Assembly (NCBI RefSeq): GCF_018324205.1 | Contig: NZ_AP023356.1 | Coordinates: forward strand, 3,303,501-3,367,500 | Length of the DNA stretch: 64,000 bases | Origin: Actinoplanes ianthinogenes | Lineage (GTDB): Bacteria; Actinomycetota; Actinomycetes; Mycobacteriales; Micromonosporaceae | Direction of reading: 5' to 3' | Part shown: positions 7,264 to 20,940 of the stretch, piece by piece | Position numbering within the stretch: the stretch's first letter is position 1 | How the letters are laid out: each line of letters begins with the position of its first letter | The notes under the pieces: generated by a model | Databases searched by the model: none | What the model was told of the DNA's origin: nothing | What the model saw: only the letters and a program-made list of their open reading frames with translations | Program-made: the position numbers and the translations under genes

Positions 7264-9408
7264 TCAGCCGCGGCGAGCCGCGGTGGAGCCGGCGGCGGTG
7301 TCGGCGTAAAAGGTGCCCCGCACCATCTGGATCCTGCTGAACTCGGTGGCCCAGTCGACGTCCGGGGTGGACCAGCCGAGGGCGTAGGCGTGCCCGCCGG
7401 CCGCGAACCAGCGGGTGGTGGCCCGGCGGAGCACGCCCGCCTCGCCGCGGTATCGGTAATCCCAGTCGGCGGCCTTGTGCAGCAGCGTGACCGGGGTGAT
7501 CGCGATCAGGGCATAATCCCGGACCCGGCCGCTCAGCCGCAGCCGCCGGTCCTCGGCCCGGCAGCCCTTGACCGGGTCGGTCCGGGTCGTACGACCCACG
7601 TCCAGGCTCAGCACCCGGGCCGTGCGCGGGTCGCGGAAACAGTAGGTGCTGCCCATCCGCTGGTACGTCCAGCCGTCCGGGACCGGCAGGTGGAAACCGG
7701 TCCCGTCGGTGAAGTAGGACCACCCGGCCTGGAGGGTCCAGCCGTTGACGCCACGAGCCGCCCCCTTCTGCGGGGCGACCGGCACGCCGGCGGGCGGCGG
7801 CGCGTCACAGACGATCGGCGAGAAACCACCGGGCCGGGACACCGCCGGCATCACCGGCGAGGCCCGGGACGAGGACGGGGCCACCGCCGGCGGGCGGACC
7901 ACCTCCGGCACCGAGGCGCTGCGCCGGACCAGGTGGACGCCGAGCAGGGTCCCGCCGAGCACCGCGGCCAGCAGCAGGACCGCGATCGCCAGACGGGTCC
8001 GGGCACGGCCCGGCCCCGGCGGCCGCACGACCCATCGGGGGGACGGCCCGTGGTCGGCGATCAGGCGGCCGGAGAGCGGCCGTCGCTGGGCCGGGATCGG
8101 CCGGGCCGGCGCCTGGTTGCCGCGCCGCAGCGACCGGCTGGCCGCGGGGGCGCCGGCGGCGGCCGGTGAGCGGTTCGGGCGGGGCCGGGAGGAGTCCGGA
8201 TCGGCCGGGGGACGGTTGTCGTCGAAGCCGCCGCGCGGGGTGGCGACATGGCCGCGGCCCGCGGGGACCGGTTCGTCGTCGGTGGTGAAGGTGCCCTCGA
8301 TGTAGCCGGGGTTCGTGGCCGATCCGGCCTGCGGCCAGGGCGTCGCGTCCGGGTCCGGGTCCGCGCCGCCGCCGGACGGCCAATGCCCGGACGGGTGCCA
8401 CCACCCGCCGGAGTCCTCGGTGTCCCCGTCCTCGTCGCCGCCCTTGTCCTCGCCCACGACGGCCGGGACCGGCGCGGTGTTGATCAGCTCGGCCAGGTTC
8501 GGGGTGTCCTCCTCCTCCGCCATCGGTGGCGGCGGTGGGACGGTGCCGGTGGCCGCGGGGCCGCGTCGCTGCGCGGGTACGACCGGCTCGGCGTCCTCGA
8601 TGATCAGCCGGAGTTGCCGCTCCGCCTCCTCCGCGGTCAGGCGCGCCCGCGGTTCGTACCGGAGAAGGCCCTCCAGGACCGGGCCGAGCGGACCGGCGCG
8701 GGCCGGCGCGTCCGGAGGCTCGGTGGCCAGCGCGGCGAGCGTCGCCATCGCGCTGTCCCGGGCATAAGGCGACTGGCCCTCGACCGTCGCGTACAGGGTC
8801 GCGCCGAACGACCACAGGTCCGACTCCACGGTGGAGGCGCCGTCGCGGGCGCGTTCCGGCGACACGTACTGCGGTGAGCCGACGATCAGGCCGGGCGTGG
8901 TGACCAGGCCGTCGTCGACGAAGGTGGCCAGGCCGAAATCGGTCAGCAGCACGCGGCCGTCGGAGCCGATCAGCACGTTGTGCGGCTTCACGTCGCGGTG
9001 CAGCACGCCGGCTCGGTGCGCGGCGGTCAGCGCGTCCAGCACGGCCAGGCCGATCCGGGCGGCCTCGACCGGCGGGTACGGCCCCTTGGTCAGGAGCACC
9101 TGGTAGAGCGAGCGGGAGGCGACGTACTCCATGACGATCCAGGACAGGCCCTCGGCGTGGATCACGTCGTAGACCCGGACCACGTGCGGATGCGTCAGCC
9201 GGGCCGCGCTGCGGGCCTCGCGCAGGGTCCGGTTGTGCAGCCGGTCCTTCTCCGCGTCGGTCATCCAGTCCGGCGGGACGATCTCCTTGATCGCGACGTC
9301 CCGGTCCAGCATCTGATCCCGGGCCAGCCAGACCCGTCCCATCCCACCTGCGCCGACCGGTTCCAGAAGACGGTACCGGCCGGCGACGAGCATCTGCCTG
9401 ACCGCCAT
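7264..9408 (-). CDS. Transmembrane Ser/Thr protein kinase (PknB-like)
   Basis: 714 aa. The kinase domain spans about 8-265: the glycine loop is VGAGGMGRVWLA, the lysine is in VAIKEI, the catalytic loop is HRDVKPHN, DFG is in LTDFGLA, and the P+1 region is GSPQYVSPERA. A Pro/Asp-rich juxtamembrane stretch follows, then one membrane helix (RTRLAIAVLLLAAVLGGTLLGVHLV), then an extracytoplasmic domain of about 180 residues that I do not recognise. It has no PASTA repeats, so it is not a cell-wall-sensing PknB orthologue. ATG at 9408 with GGGTGGG upstream; an in-frame GTG at 9414 is possible. TATCCT (9441-9436) could be its -10. Confidence 0.9.
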   Translation of the reverse strand: MAVRQMLVAGRYRLLEPVGAGGMGRVWLARDQMLDRDVAIKEIVPPDWMTDAEKDRLHNRTLREARSAARLTHPHVVRVYDVIHAEGLSWIVMEYVASRSLYQVLLTKGPYPPVEAARIGLAVLDALTAAHRAGVLHRDVKPHNVLIGSDGRVLLTDFGLATFVDDGLVTTPGLIVGSPQYVSPERARDGASTVESDLWSFGATLYATVEGQSPYARDSAMATLAALATEPPDAPARAGPLGPVLEGLLRYEPRARLTAEEAERQLRLIIEDAEPVVPAQRRGPAATGTVPPPPPMAEEEDTPNLAELINTAPVPAVVGEDKGGDEDGDTEDSGGWWHPSGHWPSGGGADPDPDATPWPQAGSATNPGYIEGTFTTDDEPVPAGRGHVATPRGGFDDNRPPADPDSSRPRPNRSPAAAGAPAASRSLRRGNQAPARPIPAQRRPLSGRLIADHGPSPRWVVRPPGPGRARTRLAIAVLLLAAVLGGTLLGVHLVRRSASVPEVVRPPAVAPSSSRASPVMPAVSRPGGFSPIVCDAPPPAGVPVAPQKGAARGVNGWTLQAGWSYFTDGTGFHLPVPDGWTYQRMGSTYCFRDPRTARVLSLDVGRTTRTDPVKGCRAEDRRLRLSGRVRDYALIAITPVTLLHKAADWDYRYRGEAGVLRRATTRWFAAGGHAYALGWSTPDVDWATEFSRIQMVRGTFYADTAAGSTAARRG

Positions 9409-9496
9409 CGGCACCCACCCATCACGTCGGCTATCAGGATAATCATGGACAGAGCGCCCAGGGAACGACGATCACCCGGGCCCCGCGCGCGGGTTT

Positions 9497-9519
9497 TTGT
9501 CGTACCCCCGGGGAAGGAT
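9497..9519 (+). promoter_or_regulatory. RecA-NDp-like promoter element upstream of lhr
   Basis: TTGTCG (9497-9502), TAC, eight bases, AAGGAT (9514-9519). It has the same spacing as the recA element and shares TTGTCR-TACCC. The last hexamer differs from TAnnnT only at its first base. It ends 7 nt before the GTG at 9527, which would make the lhr message leaderless. Confidence 0.55.
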
Positions 9520-9526
9520 GGATGGC

Positions 9527-14248
<4,722 letters not shown>

Positions 14249-14275
14249 AACGGGTCCCGGGGCGAGGTGGGCCGG

Positions 14276-14304
14276 CAGCGGCCGCCGCTGGGGGGCGGCC
14301 GCTG
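14276..14304. terminator. Bidirectional hairpin between lhr and the oxidoreductase gene
   Basis: Eleven-bp perfect stem CAGCGGCCGCC (14276-14286) pairing with GGCGGCCGCTG (14294-14304) around a 7-nt loop, between two convergent genes. There is no T-run, as is common for actinobacterial terminators. Confidence 0.7.
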
Positions 14305-14313
14305 GCCGGGCGG

Positions 14314-15240
14314 TCAGAGCTGGGGCAGGACGTCCGAGGCGACCAGATTCACGTGATCGATGTCGGACAGGTCGAGGGCCTGGAGGAAGAGCCGCGACGC
14401 GCCCGTCTCGGCATACCGGCCGATCGTCTCGACCACCTCCGCGGGCGTTCCGACGATGCCGCCGTTCTCCCGCATCTCCTCGACCTCGCGCCCGATCGCC
14501 GCGGCCCGGCGGCGCACCTCGGCATCGTCGCGACCCACGCAGAGCACCGCCGCCGCGGAGAACGCCGGCGGCTCGGCGCGACCGACGGCCTCGCTGGCGG
14601 CGCGGACCCGCGCGAACTGGGCCGAGATGTCCTCGATCTTGGAGAACGGGACGTTGAACTCGGCGGCGAACCGGGCCGCCAGGTCCGGCGTGCGCTTCTT
14701 GCCCTTGCCGCCGACGATCACCGGGATCGGCGACTGCACCGGTTTCGGCAGCGCCGGCGAGTCGCTGACCTGGTAGAACTTCCCGTCGAAGTCGAAGGTC
14801 GAGCCGACCGGGGTCTGCCACAGCCCGGTGATGATCTCGAGCTGCTCCTCCAGCCGGTCGAAGCGCTCACCGACCGCCGGGAACGGGATGCCGTAAGCCT
14901 TGTGCTCGGCGTCGAACCAGCCGCCGCCGAGGCCGAACTCGATCCGCCCGCCGCTCATCGCGTCCACCTGCGCGACCGCGACGGCCAGCGGCCCGGGCAG
15001 CCGGAACGTCGCCGAGCTGACCAGCGTGCCGAGCCGGATCCGGGAGGTCTGCACGGCCAGCGCGGCCAGGGTGATCCAGGCGTCCGTGGGGCCGGGCAGG
15101 CCGGACACGTCGCCCATCTTGAGGTAATGGTCGGAACGGAAGAACCCGTCGAAACCGCCGTCCTCGGCGGCCTTGGCGACCCGCAGCAGGTCATCGTGGC
15201 TGGCACCCTGCTGGGGTTCGGTGAAGATCACGAGACGCAT
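14314..15240 (-). CDS. LLM-class F420-dependent oxidoreductase
   Basis: 308 aa, bacterial-luciferase-like TIM barrel. Features include MRLVIFTEPQQGASHDDLLRVAKAAED at the N-terminus, FRSDHYLKMGD, RIRLGTLVSSATFR, and SGGRIEFGLGGGWFDAEH; the last two shape the flavin/F420 pocket in this family. In actinobacteria most such proteins use coenzyme F420 rather than FMN. The substrate cannot be predicted. It stands alone, convergent with lhr and divergent from the SAM hydroxide adenosyltransferase gene. Confidence 0.85.
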   Translation of the reverse strand: MRLVIFTEPQQGASHDDLLRVAKAAEDGGFDGFFRSDHYLKMGDVSGLPGPTDAWITLAALAVQTSRIRLGTLVSSATFRLPGPLAVAVAQVDAMSGGRIEFGLGGGWFDAEHKAYGIPFPAVGERFDRLEEQLEIITGLWQTPVGSTFDFDGKFYQVSDSPALPKPVQSPIPVIVGGKGKKRTPDLAARFAAEFNVPFSKIEDISAQFARVRAASEAVGRAEPPAFSAAAVLCVGRDDAEVRRRAAAIGREVEEMRENGGIVGTPAEVVETIGRYAETGASRLFLQALDLSDIDHVNLVASDVLPQL

Positions 15241-15314
15241 GCGATCAACCCTGCCAGATCGGCGCGGCGCGCCCGGTCCGCATCCGGAGACGACTGGCAG
15301 TAACGTTGGCCACC

Positions 15315-16106
15315 ATGGGCGGCTATGGATGGGTCAGCTTCACCACCGATTACGGCACCTTCGACGGCTTCGTCGCGGCCTGCCACGGCTCGATCGCCCG
15401 GATCGCGCCGGACCTCCGGGTGATCGACGTCACGCACCACGTGCCGCCTGCCGACGTGACCCGGGGCGCGGCCGTGCTGGCCCAGACCGCGCCGTACCTG
15501 CCACCCGCGGTGCATCTGGCGGTGGTCGACCCGGGCGTCGGCACGGCCCGCCGCGGCGTCGTCCTGAGCACGCCGAACGGGCTGCTCGTCGGCCCGGACA
15601 ACGGCCTGCTGATCTGGGCGGCCGAGGCGCTGGGCGGGATCACCGCGGCTCACGAGCTGAGCAACAAGGACTGGCTGCTGGGCGACGTGTCGCGCACCTT
15701 CCACGGGCGGGACGTGTTCGCCCCGGCCGCGGCCCGGCTGGCGGCCGGAGCGGATCCGGCCGAGGCCGGCCCGGCGGTCGACCCGGCCTCGCTGGTCCGC
15801 CTGCCCGACCCGGTGGCCGCGGTCGGCGACGGCTGGCTCGAGGCCGAGGTGCTGACCGTGGACCGTTTCGGCAACGTGCAGCTGGCCGCCGACGGCACGA
15901 TGCTCACCGGTCTCGGGCCGGAGCTGATGGTCAACGGCACGGTCCGGGCCCGCCGGGGCGGCACGTTCGCCGACGTGAACGCCGGTGAGCTGCTGGTGTA
16001 CGCGGACTCCGCGGACCGGGTGGCGATCGCCGTCAACAACGGCCGCGCCGTGGTCGTCCTGTCCGTCGTCCCCGGCGACGTGGTCCGGATCGCCGAACGC
16101 CGCTAG
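15315..16106 (+). CDS. SAM hydroxide adenosyltransferase (DUF62 family)
   Basis: 263 aa. It is related to the fluorinase/chlorinase fold, but DUF62 proteins split S-adenosylmethionine to adenosine and methionine using hydroxide. Visible hallmarks are FTTDYGTFDGFVAACHG, DVTHHVPPADV, VVDPGVGTARRG, GPDNGLL, FHGRDVFAPAAA and VDRFGNVQL. TAACGT (15301-15306) lies 8 nt before the ATG at 15315, so I place the start there; the TTG at 15306 is less likely. Its TAG stop overlaps the stop of the convergent hemerythrin gene by 4 nt (CTAG). Confidence 0.9.
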   Translation: MGGYGWVSFTTDYGTFDGFVAACHGSIARIAPDLRVIDVTHHVPPADVTRGAAVLAQTAPYLPPAVHLAVVDPGVGTARRGVVLSTPNGLLVGPDNGLLIWAAEALGGITAAHELSNKDWLLGDVSRTFHGRDVFAPAAARLAAGADPAEAGPAVDPASLVRLPDPVAAVGDGWLEAEVLTVDRFGNVQLAADGTMLTGLGPELMVNGTVRARRGGTFADVNAGELLVYADSADRVAIAVNNGRAVVVLSVVPGDVVRIAERR

Positions 16107-16768
16107 ACCCCGCGGATCCGCTCGCACGCGTTGCGGTACGTCCGGTCGCCGAACAACCGCCAGATCACCCGCACAGGCGCCGGCATCACGGCGAGAAATC
16201 GCTCCTTCTCGGCGGGCGTGGCCTCCTCGAAGATCGCCCCGAGGAAGACCAGCGCCAGTTTCCCCTTGGGGAGCGCCTCCTGCCCGCGCCGCCCCAGCGC
16301 GTCCCACTCGGCGTGCGTGAGGAACCGGGGCACCAGTGGCAGCAACTGCTGCTCCTCGTCGGCGAGGTGCTCGTCGAGCGCCACCGACGCCTGCGCGATC
16401 ACCGCGGCCAGTTCCTCCCGGTCGGCCACCGCGGCCCGGGCCCGCCAGCGGGGGTTGAGCTCCTCGATCCGGGCCAGCGGCTCGTGCAGGCGCTCGTGCT
16501 GCGCCTCCATCCGGTGGATGAGGCCGGCGTGCATCCCGGCCCGCTCCAGCAGCAGCGGCCAGAGCAGCTCGTCCTCGCCGGTGTGATGGTGGTGCAGGGC
16601 GGTGGCCACGTTGGCCAGGTGGTCGCCGACGATCTCGGCGCGGACGGTGTCGCCGGCCGGCACCGCCCGGACCAGGCCGGGCAGCAGCCGGAACTCGCGG
16701 CGGAAGACCCGGTGCACCAGCACCATCTCCCAGGTGTCGACCGGTTCGGTCGTCGTCACGGTAGTCAT
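16103..16768 (-). CDS. Hemerythrin HHE-domain protein
   Basis: 221 aa, helical. Metal ligands typical of the HHE fold are visible: H in DHLANVATALHHHHTGEDELLWP (around residues 50-65), then HRMEAQHERLH, and HLADEEQQLLPLV. Such proteins bind a di-iron centre and may sense or handle O2 or NO, but the role here is not known. It is divergent from the SARP-like regulator with 67 bp between the starts, so the regulator's repeats at 16793-16820 could also influence this gene. Confidence 0.87.
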   Translation of the reverse strand: MTTVTTTEPVDTWEMVLVHRVFRREFRLLPGLVRAVPAGDTVRAEIVGDHLANVATALHHHHTGEDELLWPLLLERAGMHAGLIHRMEAQHERLHEPLARIEELNPRWRARAAVADREELAAVIAQASVALDEHLADEEQQLLPLVPRFLTHAEWDALGRRGQEALPKGKLALVFLGAIFEEATPAEKERFLAVMPAPVRVIWRLFGDRTYRNACERIRGV

Positions 16769-16792
16769 GGCTCACACCGTGCCCGGGTCGGC

Positions 16793-16820
16793 TTGCAGAC
16801 TGCCTGCAAGCGCCCTGCAC
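16793..16820. promoter_or_regulatory. Three 11-bp-spaced repeats, probable SARP operator
   Basis: TTGCAG (16793), CTGCAA (16804) and CTGCAC (16815) are spaced by exactly 11 bp, one helical turn. This is the spacing typical of SARP binding sites. The first two also form the inverted repeat CTTGCAG-N5-CTGCAAG (16792-16810). The block ends 3 bp before the -10 hexamer TATGCT (16824-16829) of the regulator gene, so autoregulation is likely. Confidence 0.6.
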
Positions 16821-16835
16821 CCCTATGCTCGACCG

Positions 16836-19526
16836 GTGTTGATCGCCCGCGTGCTCGGCCCGACCGAGGTCGAGGCGGACGGCGCGCCGATCGATCTCGG
16901 CGGACCGCTGCCGCGCCGCCTGGTGACCGCGCTGGTCGCCGCCGACGGGCGGGCACTCAGCGACGACACGCTGGCCGAGGCGCTCTGGTCGGGCGCGCCG
17001 CCGGCCAGCCCGGCGGTCTCGCTCCAGGCCTACGTCTCCCGGCTGCGCCGGTCGCTCGGCCCGGCCCGGGAGGCCTTGCAACGGGCCGGCGGCGGATACC
17101 GGCTCGTGGTCGACGGGACCGATGCGGATCAGTTCGCGGCGGCGGCCGAGCGGGGCCGGGCGTTGCTCGCCGAGGAGCGGCCGGCCGAGGCACTGCGCGC
17201 CTTCGACGCGGCCCTGGCCCGGTGGCGCGGCGAGGCCTTCGCCGACCTGCCGGAGTTCGCGGCTCCGGCCCGCGCCCGGCTCGCCGAGCTGCGCGCGGTC
17301 ACGGTCGAGGAGCGGCTGGCGGCCCGGATCGCGGCCGGCGACTCCCCCGGCGCGGTGGGCGAGCTGGAGCTCGCGGTCCACGCCGAGCCCTACCGGGAAC
17401 GCCGCTGGGAACTGCTCGGGCTGGCGCTGTACCGTACCGGCCGCCAGGCGGACGCGCTCGCCACACTCCGCCGGGTCCGCGCCCTGCTCGCCGACGACCT
17501 CGGCATCGACCCGGGTCCGGCCCTCCAGCAGCTGGAGAGCCGCCTGCTCGCCCAGGACCCGAGGTTGCTGCTGCCCACGCCGCCGGCGCCCGCGGTCCGT
17601 CCGCTCTCCGCGTTCCTCGGCCGGACCGCCGAGCTGGCCGCGCTCCGCGAGCTGGACGGCACCGCACGACTGGTCACTCTGGTCGGCCCGGGCGGCGCCG
17701 GCAAGACCCGGCTGGCGATCGAGCACGCCGAGGCCCCGTGGTTCGTGCGGCTGGCCGACGTCCGTGCCGCCGCGTCGGTGGCGCCCGCCGTGGCCGTCGT
17801 GGTCGGGGTGCGCGGCTCCACGCCGGACGCGATCGCGACCGCCCTGGCCGACCGCCCCGGCCTGCTCCTGCTGGACAACTGCGAGCACCTCACCGCGCCG
17901 GTCGCCGATCTGGTGCTGCACCTGCTCACCCGGTGTCCCCGGCTGCGGGTGCTGGCCACCAGCCGGGAGCCGCTCGGGGTGGACGGCGAGCGCCTGGTTC
18001 CGGTCGCCCCGCTCCCGCCCGGCGACGCGGTCGCCCTGCTCACCGACCGGGTCACGGCGATCCGCCCGGGCTGGCGGCCGACCGCTGCCGAGGCCACCGA
18101 CCTGCACCGGATCGCGACCGCGCTGGACGGCATCCCGCTCGCCCTGGAGCTCGCCGCCGCCCGGGCCCGGGTGCTCAGCCTGACCGAGCTGGCCGAGCTG
18201 CTGGTCCGGGAGAAGCTCGCGCTCGGCGAGGTGGCCCGCGGCGCGCTCGCCCCGCATCAGACGCTGGAGGCGGCGATCGCCTGGAGCGTCGACCTGCTCC
18301 CGCCCGCCGACCGGGCGCTGCTGCTGCGGCTCTGGCCGTTCGAGGGCGGTTTCCCGCTGACCGCGGCGGGCGCCGATCTGGACGCGCTGTCCGGGCTGGT
18401 GGCCCGCTCGGTGGTGGTCGCCGAGACCGGAGTGACGCCGACCCGGTACCGGCTGCTGGAGATCATCCGGGCGTACTGCCGGGGCCGTGACCCGGATCCG
18501 GCGGGCAGCCGGGACGCGCACGCGCGCTGGGTGCGGGACCTGGTCGAGCACTGGACGCCGGCGCTGAGCGGGCCCCGCTCGGCGCACGCCATCCGGATCC
18601 TGAACCGGGAACTGCCGAACCTGCGGGCCGCCATCGAGCACCAGCTGACCGCCGCGCCCGCCGACGCGTTGCGCATCGCCGGGCTGCTGGAGTGGTTCTG
18701 GTATCGCGGCGGTCACGTCGCCGAGGGCCTCCGGCTCCTCGGCGCGGCGCTGGCCGGCGCCCCGGACGCGCCGGCGGCGGACCGGGCCCGTGCCTGGGCC
18801 GGGGTGGGGACGCTGCGTTTCATCGCCGGTGATCTGCACGGAGCGCACCAGGCGCTGGAGACGGTCTACCGGGTGCTGCTGCCGCCCGCCGACCGGGAGA
18901 GCCGCATCCTGCACGCCCAGGCGCTCTACTACGACTCGCTGTTCCACGGCGCGACCGGCGACTTCGCCACCGCGGCCGACCGGGCCCGGGAGTCGATGGC
19001 CGCGGCCCGGGACTACGGCGAGGAGTGGATGGTCCCGACCGGGCTGGGCTGCCTGGGCAACGCGCTCGCCGGGCTCGGCCGGCTCGACGAGGGCCGCCGG
19101 GTGCTGACCGAGGCGATCGCCGCGACCACCGCGCTCGGCCAGGGCTGGGCCGCCGCACTGGGCGAACTCGGTCTCGCCCGGGCGACGCTGCCCACGGACC
19201 CGCACACCGCGCTGGCCGCGGTCCGCCGGGCGATCCGGGAGTTCCGCACCCAGGACGACATCAACAACGTGCTCACCGCGCTGCACACGGCCAGCCAGGC
19301 GCTCGCTCTGGCCGGTCGGCCGCGGGACGGCGCCACGCTGCTCGCCGCGGTCCGCCGGCACGCCCAGCGCCGGGGGCTGGACCTGGACCAGGCCAACCCG
19401 GCCGTCGCCGCGGGCCTGCGGGAGGTGTTCGCCGGGGTGGATCTGGACGCGGCGGGGCCGGCACTCGACGAGGAGGCGATGATCGCGATCCTCGACACCG
19501 ATCAAGATCATCATTTACGCAGGTAG
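16836..19526 (+). CDS. AfsR/SARP-type transcriptional regulator (BTAD, ATPase, TPR-like)
   Basis: 896 aa. The OmpR-like winged helix covers about 1-90 (VLGPTEVEADGAPIDLGG ... SLQAYVSRLRRSLG). A bacterial transcriptional activation domain (about 95-240) ends in ADDLGIDPGPALQQLE. A P-loop ATPase follows (VTLVGPGGAGKTRLA; LLLLDNCEHLTAPV; TSREPLGVDGE), then helical TPR-like repeats to the C-terminus. I chose the GTG at 16836 because the SARP domain starts there and TATGCT (16824-16829) sits 6 nt upstream, giving a leaderless message. No biosynthetic cluster adjoins it, so its target may be itself, the hemerythrin gene or a distant locus. The last codons and stop lie inside a dispersed repeat element. 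Confidence 0.9.
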   Translation: MLIARVLGPTEVEADGAPIDLGGPLPRRLVTALVAADGRALSDDTLAEALWSGAPPASPAVSLQAYVSRLRRSLGPAREALQRAGGGYRLVVDGTDADQFAAAAERGRALLAEERPAEALRAFDAALARWRGEAFADLPEFAAPARARLAELRAVTVEERLAARIAAGDSPGAVGELELAVHAEPYRERRWELLGLALYRTGRQADALATLRRVRALLADDLGIDPGPALQQLESRLLAQDPRLLLPTPPAPAVRPLSAFLGRTAELAALRELDGTARLVTLVGPGGAGKTRLAIEHAEAPWFVRLADVRAAASVAPAVAVVVGVRGSTPDAIATALADRPGLLLLDNCEHLTAPVADLVLHLLTRCPRLRVLATSREPLGVDGERLVPVAPLPPGDAVALLTDRVTAIRPGWRPTAAEATDLHRIATALDGIPLALELAAARARVLSLTELAELLVREKLALGEVARGALAPHQTLEAAIAWSVDLLPPADRALLLRLWPFEGGFPLTAAGADLDALSGLVARSVVVAETGVTPTRYRLLEIIRAYCRGRDPDPAGSRDAHARWVRDLVEHWTPALSGPRSAHAIRILNRELPNLRAAIEHQLTAAPADALRIAGLLEWFWYRGGHVAEGLRLLGAALAGAPDAPAADRARAWAGVGTLRFIAGDLHGAHQALETVYRVLLPPADRESRILHAQALYYDSLFHGATGDFATAADRARESMAAARDYGEEWMVPTGLGCLGNALAGLGRLDEGRRVLTEAIAATTALGQGWAAALGELGLARATLPTDPHTALAAVRRAIREFRTQDDINNVLTALHTASQALALAGRPRDGATLLAAVRRHAQRRGLDLDQANPAVAAGLREVFAGVDLDAAGPALDEEAMIAILDTDQDHHLRR

Positions 19527-19640
19527 GCGGGGGTTCGGATCGCATGCTCCCGCGCGGGCCGGGCACGGAGATCTGGCCGCTGGCGCGTCCAGGACGATCT
19601 CCGCGCCCTTCACGGTCCGTGGGTGGTTCCGGAGATCAAA
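19504..19640 (+). repeat. Dispersed covarying-hairpin element, copy 1
   Basis: Begins inside the last codons of the SARP-like gene, supplying its stop. Contains the conserved block GGATCGCATGCTCCCGCGCG, then stem arms GGGCACGGAGATC (19561-19573) and GATCTCCGCGCCC (19596-19608, 12 of 13 paired) around the conserved loop TGGCCGCTGGCGCGTCCA..., then GTGGTTCCGGAGATCAA. The other copies are at 39550, 50711 and 53223. Confidence 0.85.
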
Positions 19641-19718
19641 ATCCGGTGCTCCGCACCTGCCGCGTATGGCTGATACAGATCAGGGCCGTCGAGGTTGGGC
19701 TGAGGCCGGGCGTCCTGG

Positions 19719-19774
19719 GCTGTTGGAGATCAGGCCCGGCGGGGATGAGCTGTTAGAGATCAGGGCCGGCGGGG
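19719..19774. repeat. 30-bp direct repeat pair downstream of hairpin element copy 1
   Basis: GCTGTTGGAGATCAGG (from 19719) and GCTGTTAGAGATCAGG (from 19749), each followed by C/GCCGGCGGGG. The offset is 30 bp with two mismatches over about 26 bp. A third, degenerate GATCAGGGCCG lies at about 19677. The pair fills the space between the hairpin element and the Nei-type gene. Confidence 0.75.
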
Positions 19775-19786
19775 CACGATGGAACC

Positions 19787-20608
19787 ATGCCGGAAGGGGA
19801 CACCGTCTGGAACACCGCGCGGGTGGTGGAGCGTGCGCTCACCGGCGAGGTGCTGACCGGCTCCGACTTCCGGGTGCCCCGGCTGGCCACGACCGACCTG
19901 ACCGGCTGGACCGTCGCCGAGTCCGCGAGCCGCGGCAAGCACCTCCTGCTCCGCCTCACCCGCGACGGGGAGAAGCCGCTCACCCTGCATTCGCACCTGC
20001 GGATGGACGGGGCATGGCGGACCTACGCGCCCGGCGAGCGATGGAGCGGCCGGCCCGCGCACCTGATCCGGGTGGTGCTGCGGACCGCGCGGTCGGTCGC
20101 CGTCGGGTATCACCTGCACGACCTGACACTGGTCCCCACCGAGCAGGAGGAGCAGTTGGTCGGGCATCTGGGACCGGACCTGCTCGGCGCCGACTGGGAT
20201 CCGGGCGAGGCCACACGCCGGATCGCCGCCCACCCGGACGTCACCATCGCCGACGCGCTGCTCGACCAGCGGAACCTGGCCGGGGTCGGCAACCTCTACA
20301 AGGCGGAGACGCTCTTCCTCCGCGGGCTCTGGCCGTGGACCCGGGTGGCCGACGTCCCCGACCTCACCGCGACCGTGGAGCTGGCGCAGCGCCTGGTCGC
20401 CTCCAACCGGGGCCGCTGGACCCAGACCACCACCGGCTCGTTACGGCGCGGCGAGACGAATTACGTCTACGGCCGGCGCGCCCAGCCCTGCCGCCGCTGC
20501 GGGACCCCGGTCCGAAAGGTCGAACGCGACCCGACCCGTGCCCGCGCCGAAGTGGAGGACCGGATCACCTACTGGTGTCCCCGCTGCCAGCCCGAACCGG
20601 CCGCCTGA
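19787..20608 (+). CDS. Fpg/Nei-family DNA glycosylase/AP lyase, Nei2-like
   Basis: 273 aa base-excision repair enzyme. The N-terminus PEGDTVW contains the catalytic Pro-Glu and is the signature of the Nei (endonuclease VIII) branch rather than MutM. The helix-two-turn-helix region DALLDQRNLAGVGNLYKAETLF carries the conserved Asn-Lys. The zinc finger CRRCGTPVRK ... YWCPRCQ is intact at the C-terminus. It probably removes oxidised pyrimidines and then incises by beta,delta-elimination. It stands alone between repeat-rich spacers. Confidence 0.92.
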   Translation: MPEGDTVWNTARVVERALTGEVLTGSDFRVPRLATTDLTGWTVAESASRGKHLLLRLTRDGEKPLTLHSHLRMDGAWRTYAPGERWSGRPAHLIRVVLRTARSVAVGYHLHDLTLVPTEQEEQLVGHLGPDLLGADWDPGEATRRIAAHPDVTIADALLDQRNLAGVGNLYKAETLFLRGLWPWTRVADVPDLTATVELAQRLVASNRGRWTQTTTGSLRRGETNYVYGRRAQPCRRCGTPVRKVERDPTRARAEVEDRITYWCPRCQPEPAA

Positions 20609-20704
20609 GGGCACCCCGCACCGCCAGGAGACCGCAAGCGTGGCGGCCGCCGCCCGGAGAACAACGCCCGGCAGGAAACGGAAACAGGCAGAGCGACGCC
20701 GCCG

Positions 20705-20940
20705 GGGGTGAGCCAGAGGTCGAGCGAGTCGACGCCGATCAGGCAGCCGGGTCAGCGGCCCGCCGGGTCGGCCGGAGGACAAGCGAGCCGACACCGATCA
20801 GGCAGCCGAGTCAGCCGCCCACCAGGGGTCGGCCGGAGGACAAGCGAGCCGACACCGATCAGGCAGCCGAGTCAGCCGCCCACCAGGGGTCGGCCGAAGG
20901 TCAAGCGAGCCGACGCCGATCAAGCAGCCGGGTCGGTGGC
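20705..20940. repeat. 61-bp tandem repeats at and beyond the pspM 3' end
   Basis: Four units whose GATC marks fall at 20737, 20796, 20857 and 20918 (spacing 59, 61, 61). Core text is GCCGACACCGATCAGGCAGC then CG(A/G)GTCAGCCGCCCACCAG. The two middle units are almost identical. The last unit contains the pspM stop (20920-20922); the other three lie beyond it. As at recX, a gene's 3' end has been tandemly copied past its stop codon. Bases 20609-20704 hold nothing recognisable. Confidence 0.88.
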
